5,232 nucleotides of DNA from Lachnospiraceae bacterium (lineage in GTDB: Bacteria; Bacillota_A; Clostridia; Lachnospirales; Lachnospiraceae): NCBI GenBank assembly GCA_017464045.1, contig JAFUEG010000352.1, forward strand, positions 1 to 5,232, given 5' to 3'. This document shows positions 1 through 5,066 of this stretch, piece after piece (the stretch's first letter is position 1; each line of letters opens with the position of its first letter). Under the pieces are notes generated by a model that saw only the letters and a program-made list of their open reading frames with translations, ran no database searches and was not told the origin of the DNA. The position numbers and the translations under genes were made by a program.

Positions 1-538
1 CATGCATAAATGCCTCTATCTCCATATCTGATGGTATTTTATCACGTATCTTTTTCAGTTCACTTAAAGAAAGCTCCCTTGCAGCCACCACTCTCTTAAC
101 TCCCTGTTGATACCAGAAGTTATAAGTCATATAATTAGTATTATTTGCCTGCGTGCTTATATGTATATCTATATCCGGAAGTATTTCCTTTGCAAGTGTA
201 AATATTCCAAAATCAGATATTAAAAGTGCATCTATAGCTGTATCGCCTTTATCAAGTCCTTCATCATGAAGTTCTTTAAAATACTCTCTTACGCCCTCTA
301 TATCATCATTATGCGCAAATATATTGACTGTAACATAAACTTTTTTTCCCTTAGAATGAACGTATCTTACCGCTTCTGTCATCTCTTCTGTGGAAAAGTT
401 ATCAGCCTTTGCTCTTAGTCCAAATTTCTGTCCGCCCATATACACAGCATCAGCGCCATAATCTATCGCGACTTTTAATGTATCCATACCACCTGCAGGT
501 ATAAGAAGCTCAGGTTTTTTTATTATTGTTTGCTCCAT
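1..538 (-). CDS. U32 family protein (TrhP/YrrN-O-like tRNA hydroxylation factor), 3' part missing
   Basis: The ATG at 538-536 opens 179 uninterrupted codons that run off the left edge. The N-terminus has the family's typical 'PELLIPAGG' (residues 9-17) and 'YGADAVYMGG' (27-36). Later come 'VNIFAH' (71-76), 'ISDFGIF' (107-113), 'HISTQANNTN' (126-135) and 'AARELSLSE' (152-160). The visible part ends in 'EAFMH', exactly where the U32 signature E-x-F-x-x-G-[SA]-x-C begins, so the cysteine-bearing part is outside the window. The family was named for peptidases, but Bacillus YrrN/YrrO and E. coli TrhP are known to act in prephenate-dependent hydroxylation of tRNA uridine 34. The upstream neighbour here is a TrmR-like methyltransferase, the enzyme that would methylate that hydroxyl, which supports the tRNA role. 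An AAGGA lies 8 bases before the ATG. A collagenase-like peptidase role is the older alternative. Confidence 0.9.
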   Translation of the reverse strand, partial: MEQTIIKKPELLIPAGGMDTLKVAIDYGADAVYMGGQKFGLRAKADNFSTEEMTEAVRYVHSKGKKVYVTVNIFAHNDDIEGVREYFKELHDEGLDKGDTAIDALLISDFGIFTLAKEILPDIDIHISTQANNTNYMTYNFWYQQGVKRVVAARELSLSELKKIRDKIPSDMEIEAFMH

Positions 539-564
539 TTTATCAATCCTTATATATTCTTTAT

Positions 565-592
565 ATCATATATTAACTAAGCATATAAACAA
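565..592 (-). promoter_or_regulatory. Candidate sigma-A promoter for the U32 gene
   Basis: On the minus strand, TTGTTT (592-587) is followed after 16 bases by TATGAT (570-565). This is a fair -35/-10 pair in the 98-base gap between the methyltransferase stop and the U32 start, the largest gap in the operon. Transcription would start near 558, giving a leader of about 20 bases. The region is so AT-rich that a chance match is possible. The rest of the gap shows no convincing terminator. Confidence 0.4.
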
Positions 593-636
593 AAGATTAT
601 GTATGTTTTCCTGTTCACGTAACTGTTTACCTTTAA

Positions 637-1281
637 TTATTTTTTTATAGTTATCGCCATACCGTCAGCCACTGATAATATAGCACTCTCAACTCTGTCA
701 TCATGGGTTATTTTGTAAAGATATTCTCTCATCCTGTCATGTATGGTTCTGTTTCTTTTTTCAACAGTATAATGCGATTCTAGAATTTCCCCATCCTGAA
801 GTATATTATCAGATACAATAACTGCGTCATGCTCTGCAATTCTTATAATATCCTCATAATAATTTATATACTGACCCTTTGCCGCATCAACGAACAAAAA
901 GTCATATGAAGCATCAGGAAGCATGCCTATAACCTCAAGTGCATCCCCCTTTATAACTTTTATGACTTCTTCTTTACCAAGCATCTTTATATTTTTTTCT
1001 GCCTCAACTACTCTTTGTTCATCAAGTTCAATAGTCGTTATATGACTTTCTTTACTTATATATTGACACATAAAAAGTGAAGAATATCCAACAGCAGTTC
1101 CTATTTCAAGTATTTTTTTGGGTTTTTTTATAATAAGCTGAGTTTTCAAAAGCTCTTTTGCGGCTCTCCTTATAACCGGAACACCATCGTTCAAAGCCTT
1201 ATTATATATACCACTCAAAGGATATTCATCATCCTTTATATAAGAATTAACAAAGGAAGATATTCTTTCCATATCACCCAT
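637..1281 (-). CDS. trmR: O-methyltransferase, TrmR/YrrM-like (tRNA 5-hydroxyuridine methyltransferase)
   Basis: A 214-residue class I SAM-dependent methyltransferase of the O-methyltransferase family 3 (CCoAOMT-like) type. Visible parts are SAM motif I 'LEIGTAVGYSS' (58-68), the acidic residue that binds the SAM ribose in 'TTIELD' (82-87), 'GDALE' (112-116), 'FLFVDAAKGQY' (128-138) and 'VSDN' (156-159). D132, D158 and N159 match the family's metal-binding positions. In Bacillus, YrrM (TrmR) methylates 5-hydroxyuridine to 5-methoxyuridine at tRNA position 34, and its gene also precedes the U32 genes yrrN-yrrO, as here. The ATG at 1281 is chosen because AGGAGG sits 7 bases upstream, within the end of the preceding gene. 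A second in-frame ATG at 1272 has no such site. The gap to the MltG-like gene is 2 bases, so coupled translation is likely. A small-molecule O-methyltransferase is possible but less likely given the context. Confidence 0.88.
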   Translation of the reverse strand: MGDMERISSFVNSYIKDDEYPLSGIYNKALNDGVPVIRRAAKELLKTQLIIKKPKKILEIGTAVGYSSLFMCQYISKESHITTIELDEQRVVEAEKNIKMLGKEEVIKVIKGDALEVIGMLPDASYDFLFVDAAKGQYINYYEDIIRIAEHDAVIVSDNILQDGEILESHYTVEKRNRTIHDRMREYLYKITHDDRVESAILSVADGMAITIKK

Positions 1282-1283
1282 GT

Positions 1284-1826
1284 TTAATCCTCCTCATCGT
1301 CCTCATCATTTATGCCACAAATCAGATTTATTATTTCTTCATAAGTCATGGATGAAGACAAACCATACTTTCCGGCTTTTATCTTACCACCAAGATTTTT
1401 AATTCTAACCTTAGCCCAAAAAACATATTTATCTTCTATAATCTCATTGTCCTCAAGTGCTTTTCCTATCTGGAAAGTGGATGAATCAGCCGGGATTTCT
1501 ATAACTGCATACTCTCTTCCGGAAGGATCTTTTGCAACATCACCAAAAACACTATAAGCAAAATTAAATGAATACGAAAACATTCTTATAATAAAAAATA
1601 CAATTACAATATTTATAAGCAGGCTAAACATAAATCCAGCAGAATGTTTTAGACCTTTTCTGATAATCTCATCCCATCTGGTCTTTTTTTTCGGTCTCCT
1701 CTTATTTGAAGAATTACCATTTGAATTATTCCTGCCCGTTGTTTTTTTATCAGCATTCATCTGATTTGCTGCACCATTATTCATATTATTATGCGGTTTA
1801 TTTACCTGTACATTATTATCATTCAT
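1284..1826 (-). CDS. MltG/YceG-like membrane protein lacking the transglycosylase domain
   Basis: 180 residues. Residues 1-41 form an Asn-rich, disordered tail (14 Asn), followed by a basic stretch 'KRRPKKKTR' (42-50). A single hydrophobic membrane segment spans about 65-84. The rest (about 105-171) matches the small LysM-like subdomain of MltG: 'IEIPADSSTFQIGKALEDN' (109-127), 'KIKAGKYGLSSSMTYEEII' (148-166). Basic residues before the segment suggest the tail is cytoplasmic and the LysM-like part extracytoplasmic. Full MltG (YrrL) is around 330-380 residues and has a catalytic YceG domain with an essential Glu. Here the protein stops after the LysM-like part with an acidic 'DEDDEED' end. The neighbours match the Bacillus yrrL locus, so this is likely the orthologous position with a reduced protein. 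The ATG overlaps ylbF by 8 bases, with GGAG 7 bases upstream. The codons of the acidic tail supply the next gene's AGGAGG. Confidence 0.75.
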   Translation of the reverse strand: MNDNNVQVNKPHNNMNNGAANQMNADKKTTGRNNSNGNSSNKRRPKKKTRWDEIIRKGLKHSAGFMFSLLINIVIVFFIIRMFSYSFNFAYSVFGDVAKDPSGREYAVIEIPADSSTFQIGKALEDNEIIEDKYVFWAKVRIKNLGGKIKAGKYGLSSSMTYEEIINLICGINDEDDEED

Positions 1827-2154
1827 CTAAGTACTCCAGCTCCAATCCTTCCGAGATAGATATATATACCTGCTGCATAAGTCTGCATATTTTTTGTTCA
1901 GCTCTTAAAAAATCTCCAACTAATGCATTATGCAGCAAATCATCATATTCTTTAACAAGAGATGTCACTGCATCGTACGCATCTGAAACAGGATTATTTT
2001 GCAGGCTTTCATTTCTGTTTTTAAATTCCTTAAGCCTTATGCACAAATCGTCGTTCTCATAAAGTGCCGACTTTGTTTGCAGGTATTCTTTATACTCCTC
2101 AGACTGCTTAATTTTTTCATTAAGCTCTTTACTTTGTCTTATTACATCTCTCAT
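1819..2154 (-). CDS. YlbF/YmcA family regulator (Com_YlbF, DUF964)
   Basis: A small, charged, all-helical protein of 111-113 residues with the family layout: an N-terminal helix ('VIRQSKELNEKIKQSEEY'), a middle 'LKEFKNRNESLQ' helix, and a long C-terminal helix pair including 'LLHNALVGDFLRAEQKICRLMQQVY'. In Bacillus, YlbF and YmcA form a complex with YaaT that acts on RNase Y and mRNA maturation, and affects competence and sporulation. Which paralogue this is cannot be told. Two starts are possible. The GTG at 2160 overlaps the RNase J stop by 4 bases but lies only 4 bases after the GAGG. The ATG at 2154 lies 10 bases after it. I prefer the ATG, with moderate certainty. The stop is TGA at 1821-1819, inside the next gene's start region. 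Direct coupling to RNase J suggests a role in RNA turnover. Confidence 0.85.
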   Translation of the reverse strand: MRDVIRQSKELNEKIKQSEEYKEYLQTKSALYENDDLCIRLKEFKNRNESLQNNPVSDAYDAVTSLVKEYDDLLHNALVGDFLRAEQKICRLMQQVYISISEGLELEYLDE

Positions 2155-2156
2155 AC

Positions 2157-3824
2157 TCACTTAACCTCAGTTATTATAGGTAAAATCATAGGACTCCTCT
2201 TTGTCCTCTTCCATAAAAACTCACTTACTGAATCTTTTATGCTTGTCTTAATCTTATTCCAATCAGAAACTCCCTTAGCAAGACACATATCAAGTGCTTC
2301 CTGTATTACTTCGCGACAATCTTCCATAAGAGTTTCTGATTCTCTAACATATACAAACCCTCTTGAAACAATATCAGGGCCTGCAAGGAGCTGATTACTC
2401 TCTCTTTCAAGTGTAACCACAACAATCAACAAACCATTTTGTGAAAGATGTTGTCTGTCTCTAAGAACAATATTTCCTACATCGCCTACTCCAAGTCCAT
2501 CTACAAGAATTCCCTGGGCCGGCACTCTTCCCGTCACCTTAAATGTGTCCTCAGATATCTCAAGAACATCTCCAGTCGTTAAAACCTTTACATTTTTTTT
2601 AGGCACACCCATCTCAACAGCAAGCTCAGAGTGTCGTTTTAAGTGTCTGTATTCACCATGAACAGGAATTGCATACTTAGGCTTTGTAAGTGCATACATA
2701 AGCTTTAATTCTTCCTGACAGGCATGTCCTGATACATGAGTATCCTGAAATATAACATGTGCGCCTTTCATTTCAAGCTCATTTATAACCTTAAAAACAG
2801 CCTTTTCATTACCCGGTATAGGATTTGAAGAAAAGATAACAACATCACCCGGCTTAATGGTTACTTTGTTGTGAATAGATGCTGCTATCCTTGATAAAGC
2901 AGCCATATTTTCTCCCTGACTGCCGGTTGTTATAAGCACAAGCTGCTCATCAGGGTAATCCTTTATCCTATCTATCTCAATAAGAGTATTTTCTGGTATA
3001 TTTATATATCCAAGCTCAGAAGCAGTATTAATTATATTAACCATACTTCTGCCCTCTATGACAACCTTTCTGCCGTATTTGTATGCGGAATTAATTATCT
3101 GTTGAACTCTGTCAACATTTGATGCAAAGGTTGCAATAATTATTCTATGATCCCTGTTATCGTTGAAAAGGTTATCAAAGGTCTTTCCAACTGTTTTTTC
3201 AGACTGTGTATATCCGGGTCTTTCAACATTTGTCGAGTCAGCCATAAGAGCAAGAACTCCCTTCTTACCCAACTCTCCAAATCTTGGCAAATCTATGGTT
3301 TCTCCAAATACAGGTGTAAAATCAACCTTGAAATCACCTGTATGAACAATTATGCCGGCAGGCGTATATATGGCAAGTGCCGCCGCATCTGCTATAGAAT
3401 GATTTGTTCTTATAAATTCTATTCTAAAGCATCCAAGATTTATAATCTGTCCATGCGAAACCACCTTTCTTCTTACATTGTTAATATTGTTATGTTCCTC
3501 AAGTTTATGTTCTATAAGCGCCATAGTAAGCTTTGTCGCATATATAGGCATATTAATCTCATTTTCCACATAAGGAATTGCACCGATATGATCCTCATGT
3601 CCATGTGTTACCACAAGTCCTTTAACCTTATCGGCAATCTCCTTAAGATAAGTCACATCAGGAATAACAAGATCTATTCACCACATCTCATCCTCAGGGA
3701 AGGACAAACCACAATCAATAACGATTATGCTGTCCTCATACTCTATTGCGGTAATATTCATTCCTATCTGTTCAAGTCCGCCCAAAGGAATTATCTTTAC
3801 CGGCTTATTGTCATCTGGTTTCAA
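2157..3824 (-). CDS. rnj: Ribonuclease J, interrupted by an in-frame TGA at codon 49
   Basis: Read through one TGA (3680-3678), this frame gives a 555-position RNase J, the usual length. RNase J is a zinc metallo-beta-lactamase/beta-CASP enzyme with endonuclease and 5'-3' exonuclease activity in mRNA decay and rRNA maturation. Visible parts are 'PLGGLEQIG' (13-21), 'VIDCGLSFPEDE' (35-46), 'HGHEDH' (74-79), 'NHS' with H142, 'HTGD' (161-164), 'TGSQGE' (about 300), 'HVSGHA' (363-368) and 'HGEYR' (about 389). H74, H76, D78, H79, H142 and D164 have the same numbers as in Bacillus RNase J1. The C-terminal domain ends 'SPMILPIITEVK', as in the family. The TTG start has GGAGGT 6 bases upstream, and the DUF1292 stop is 2 bases away. 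The TGA replaces the glycine of the conserved '(W/L)GID' step. Without readthrough, a 48-residue peptide is made, and only a GTG at 3656 with no visible ribosome binding site could open a 499-residue rest. This could be a true nonsense mutation, a sequencing error or recoding. Confidence 0.9.
3678..3680 (-). other. In-frame TGA codon within RNase J (expected Gly)
   Basis: The minus-strand codons read ATG TGG TGA ATA GAT, translating to M W stop I D. RNase J homologues have glycine-isoleucine-aspartate here, so a single G-to-T change from GGA explains the stop. Frame and similarity are preserved on both sides. The same gene ends with TGA (2159-2157), so TGA is an ordinary stop codon in this genome. 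Confidence 0.9.
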
Positions 3825-3826
3825 AA

Positions 3827-4102
3827 CTATACCTCCAAATCAATATCATCTAACAGTTCATCAAACACCTTGACAACTGCTTTTAATTCATTTTCGTCCT
3901 CAATCACTCCGTAGGCAGCTATCTCTTCATTATCTGAATCAGAAATTTTTTCTTCTTTAAGAATAAGAAAGCTGCCTTCCTCGCTCTTCATGTCATCAGT
4001 TACTAATATATAATTTGTGCCTGCTATCATCGTCTGCTCAAGCACATAAAAATCTACATCTCCATCTTCGGTTTCAAAAACAAGCAACTCATTTTTTTCC
4101 AT
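3827..4102 (-). CDS. DUF1292 family protein (YrzB-like)
   Basis: A 91-residue, strongly acidic protein beginning 'MEKNELLVFETEDGDVDFYVLE' in two blocks typical of DUF1292: 'LLVFETEDGDVDFY' (6-19) and 'TNYILVTDD' (29-37). These are followed by 'SFLILKEEK' (44-52) and a C-terminal acidic helix 'VKVFDELLDDIDLEV'. The family is common in Firmicutes between ruvX/yqgF and downstream genes (Bacillus yrzB), and its biochemical role is unknown. No membrane segment or catalytic motif is visible. The ATG at 4102 has GAGG 8 bases upstream, in the 24-base gap after ruvX. The 3' end overlaps the RNase J ribosome binding site, and the gap to that gene is 2 bases, so the two are probably translated together. 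Confidence 0.88.
   Translation of the reverse strand: MEKNELLVFETEDGDVDFYVLEQTMIAGTNYILVTDDMKSEEGSFLILKEEKISDSDNEEIAAYGVIEDENELKAVVKVFDELLDDIDLEV
3831..3836 (-). promoter_or_regulatory. Ribosome binding site that fixes the TTG start of RNase J
   Basis: GGAGGT lies 6 bases before the TTG at 3824-3822, within the last codons of DUF1292. It supports the full-length start upstream of the in-frame TGA. No comparable site precedes the GTG at 3656. Confidence 0.8.
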
Positions 4103-4126
4103 ATAATTATCCTCATTTATATTTAT

Positions 4127-4552
4127 CTATTTTCTGTTTGTTCTATCCAAATATGCCTGCAAAATAATAGCCGCAGCCATTTTATCAATGTAGTTCTTTC
4201 TCCTGCTATATGCCACGTCTGTTTCTTCAAGTATTCTGTCTGCTTCTACGGTAGTAAGTCTTTCGTCCTCAAATATAACCGTTATACCCGTTCTTCTTTC
4301 AAGATTTACAGCAAAATCTCTTGTTGCTGCAGCCCTTTCCCCTTCGGTGTTATTCATGTTTTTGGGAAGACCCAAAACAATCTTATCACATTTGTACTGA
4401 GTTATTAAGTTTTCAATCTGTGCATATGTCTGTCTAAGCTTGTCCGAATGTTTTCTTTCAATGGTAATAAGCGGTTGTGCAATCAAACAAGTTTCATCAC
4501 TAATTGCAACTCCAACCGTTTTTGTCCCATAATCCAATCCTATTATTCTCAA
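4127..4552 (-). CDS. ruvX: RuvX/YqgF family putative Holliday junction resolvase / pre-16S rRNA nuclease
   Basis: 141 residues from the TTG at 4552, close to the family's usual 138 or so. The RNase H-like fold is shown by 'MRIIGLDYGTKTVGVAISD' (1-19, catalytic D7), 'IVLGLPKNMNN' (58-68), 'FEDERLTTVEAD' (94-105) and 'YIDKMAAAIILQAYLD' (121-136, D123). The family nuclease is known in E. coli as YqgF, which takes part in 5' maturation of 16S rRNA. It was earlier proposed as a Holliday junction resolvase. The TTG is preferred over an ATG at 4594 because it gives the canonical N-terminus and has GGAG 6 bases upstream. The longer version would add 14 residues unlike the family. It lies 45 bases after ireB, with an inverted repeat in between. 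Confidence 0.92.
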   Translation of the reverse strand: MRIIGLDYGTKTVGVAISDETCLIAQPLITIERKHSDKLRQTYAQIENLITQYKCDKIVLGLPKNMNNTEGERAAATRDFAVNLERRTGITVIFEDERLTTVEADRILEETDVAYSRRKNYIDKMAAAIILQAYLDRTNRK

Positions 4553-4558
4553 GTAAAT

Positions 4559-4562
4559 CTCC
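4559..4562 (-). promoter_or_regulatory. Ribosome binding site that fixes the TTG start of ruvX
   Basis: GGAG is 6 bases before the TTG at 4552-4550. It decides for the 141-residue protein and against the in-frame ATG at 4594, which would place this motif inside the coding region. Confidence 0.7.
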
Positions 4563-4570
4563 ATTCTCAA

Positions 4571-4603
4571 AAATAAAGCATACCAATAATACACGCTTTA
4601 TTT
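4571..4603 (-). other. Intercistronic inverted repeat between ireB and ruvX (possible attenuator)
   Basis: On the minus strand, AAATAAAGC (4603-4595) and GCTTTATTT (4579-4571) are perfect 9-base complements separated by 15 bases. The second arm runs into five consecutive T's. The first arm contains the ireB stop codon. The stem has only two G-C pairs, so as a terminator it would be weak. It may set the ratio of ireB to downstream transcripts or protect a 3' end. Confidence 0.45.
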
Positions 4604-4864
4604 AAGTCTTGTATCTATATAGTTTTCAAGAAGTACCTCAATAATCTCATCACGTTCAGCCTTCATAATAAGACTTCTTGCATTTTTATAGCTGGTAATA
4701 TAAGTAGGATCACCACTCATTACATATCCAACTATCTGACTTACAGGATTATATCCTTTTTCAGACAAAGCATCATAAACCTGTGCAAGAATATCAGGCA
4801 CCTCTATGGTACTTTCTTTGATGATATCGATATCCTGTGTATTTTGCGTATTAATATTACTCAT
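4598..4864 (-). CDS. ireB: IreB/ReoM family regulator (DUF965, UPF0297)
   Basis: 88 residues with the family core 'AQVYDALSEKGYNPVSQIVG' (27-46), 'YVMSGDPTYITSYKNARSLI' (47-66) and 'KAERDEIIEVLLENYI' (68-83). In Enterococcus and Listeria these small proteins are substrates of the PASTA-domain kinase IreK/PrkA. ReoM in its unphosphorylated form promotes ClpCP degradation of MurA, and so controls peptidoglycan synthesis. The N-terminal tail, where the kinase acts, reads 'MSNINTQNTQDIDIIKEST' and offers Thr6 and Thr9, but lacks the usual 'TM-x-F'-like motif. The ATG at 4864 has AAGGA 9 bases upstream. It is the first gene of the operon, preceded by a good promoter. Confidence 0.92.
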   Translation of the reverse strand: MSNINTQNTQDIDIIKESTIEVPDILAQVYDALSEKGYNPVSQIVGYVMSGDPTYITSYKNARSLIMKAERDEIIEVLLENYIDTRLK

Positions 4865-4922
4865 CCAACCACGTCCTTTATATTATGTATCCTATTTGTC
4901 AGCAATTTGCTCAGTTATAGAC

Positions 4923-4951
4923 ATTGTAACCTATTTATTTTAAAATATCAA
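4923..4951 (-). promoter_or_regulatory. Sigma-A-type promoter of the ireB operon
   Basis: On the minus strand, TTGATA (4951-4946), a 17-base spacer and TACAAT (4928-4923) make a near-consensus vegetative promoter. Transcription would begin near 4916, about 50 bases before the ireB ATG. It is the only strong promoter I see for the seven packed genes from ireB to trmR. Confidence 0.7.
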
Positions 4952-4984
4952 CTCTTAATAGAGTAAAGTTTTTGTCAGTTGAAT

Positions 4985-5016
4985 AAAAAAATAAAGAGAG
5001 AGTATCGAGCCTCTTT
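4985..5016 (-). terminator. Weak terminator-like hairpin, minus strand, near the end of the insertion sequence
   Basis: On the minus strand, AAAGAG (5016-5011) can pair with CTCTTT (4998-4993). One A and seven T's follow (4992-4985). The stem is only 6 base pairs and the loop 12 bases. It could stop antisense transcription leaving the transposase gene before it reaches the ireB promoter, or it may be chance in an A/T-rich stretch. Confidence 0.3.
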
Positions 5017-5024
5017 GATATAAT
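5016..5024 (+). promoter_or_regulatory. Extended -10 promoter of the transposase gene
   Basis: TGATATAAT fits the extended -10 form TG-n-TATAAT. No -35 box is present at the right distance, which the TG extension can compensate. Transcription would start near 5031, leaving a leader of about 35 bases before the transposase ATG. Confidence 0.55.
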
Positions 5025-5048
5025 GATTTTGACCAATAAATCCAAAAC

Positions 5049-5056
5049 AAGGAGGA
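5049..5056 (+). promoter_or_regulatory. Transposase ribosome binding site with long spacing
   Basis: AAGGAGGA is a strong Shine-Dalgarno sequence. Its GGAGG core ends 11 bases before the ATG at 5067, longer than the usual 5-9. The bases in between form one arm of an inverted repeat. Confidence 0.75.
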
Positions 5057-5066
5057 AGATACTCTC

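Larger units (their letters stand above)
4998..5066 (+). repeat. 9-base inverted repeat flanking the transposase promoter and start
   Basis: GAGAGTATC (4998-5006) is the exact reverse complement of GATACTCTC (5058-5066), which abuts the transposase ATG. The two arms enclose the -10 promoter and the ribosome binding site. The left arm lies upstream of the predicted transcription start, so only transcripts entering from outside would carry both arms. Confidence 0.6.

Noticed and set aside
1348..2394. Plus-strand open frames of 69-131 codons opposite the MltG-like, YlbF and RNase J genes
   Set aside because: They are shadows of the real minus-strand genes. Their products look like low-complexity antisense translations with no family resemblance.
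2157..3656. RNase J starting at the GTG at 3656 as the native form
   Set aside because: It would lack the first 56 conserved residues of the fold and has no ribosome binding site. An upstream TTG with a strong GGAGGT restores the whole family N-terminus apart from the TGA.
3678..3680. TGA read as selenocysteine, or as glycine under an altered genetic code
   Set aside because: Homologues have Gly here, not Cys or Sec, and I see no convincing stem-loop just downstream. Glycines elsewhere use GGN codons, no other conserved position is TGA, and RNase J and YlbF themselves end in TGA.
3147..3914. A 255-codon open frame on the plus strand opposite RNase J and DUF1292
   Set aside because: It lies fully antisense to strongly conserved genes. 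Its translation is rich in Cys, Tyr, Ser and Asn without recognisable motifs, as expected for the complement of an AT-rich gene. It has no sign of its own promoter.
4127..4594. Longer ruvX start at the ATG at 4594
   Set aside because: It adds 14 residues unlike the family N-terminus and overlaps the hairpin. The TTG at 4552 has a well-placed GGAG and gives the canonical 'MRIIGLDYG' start.
4951..4964. Short palindrome ACTCT-TAAT-AGAGT beside the ireB -35 box, considered as an operator
   Set aside because: The arms are only 5 bases in a very AT-rich region, and they match no regulator site that I recognise.
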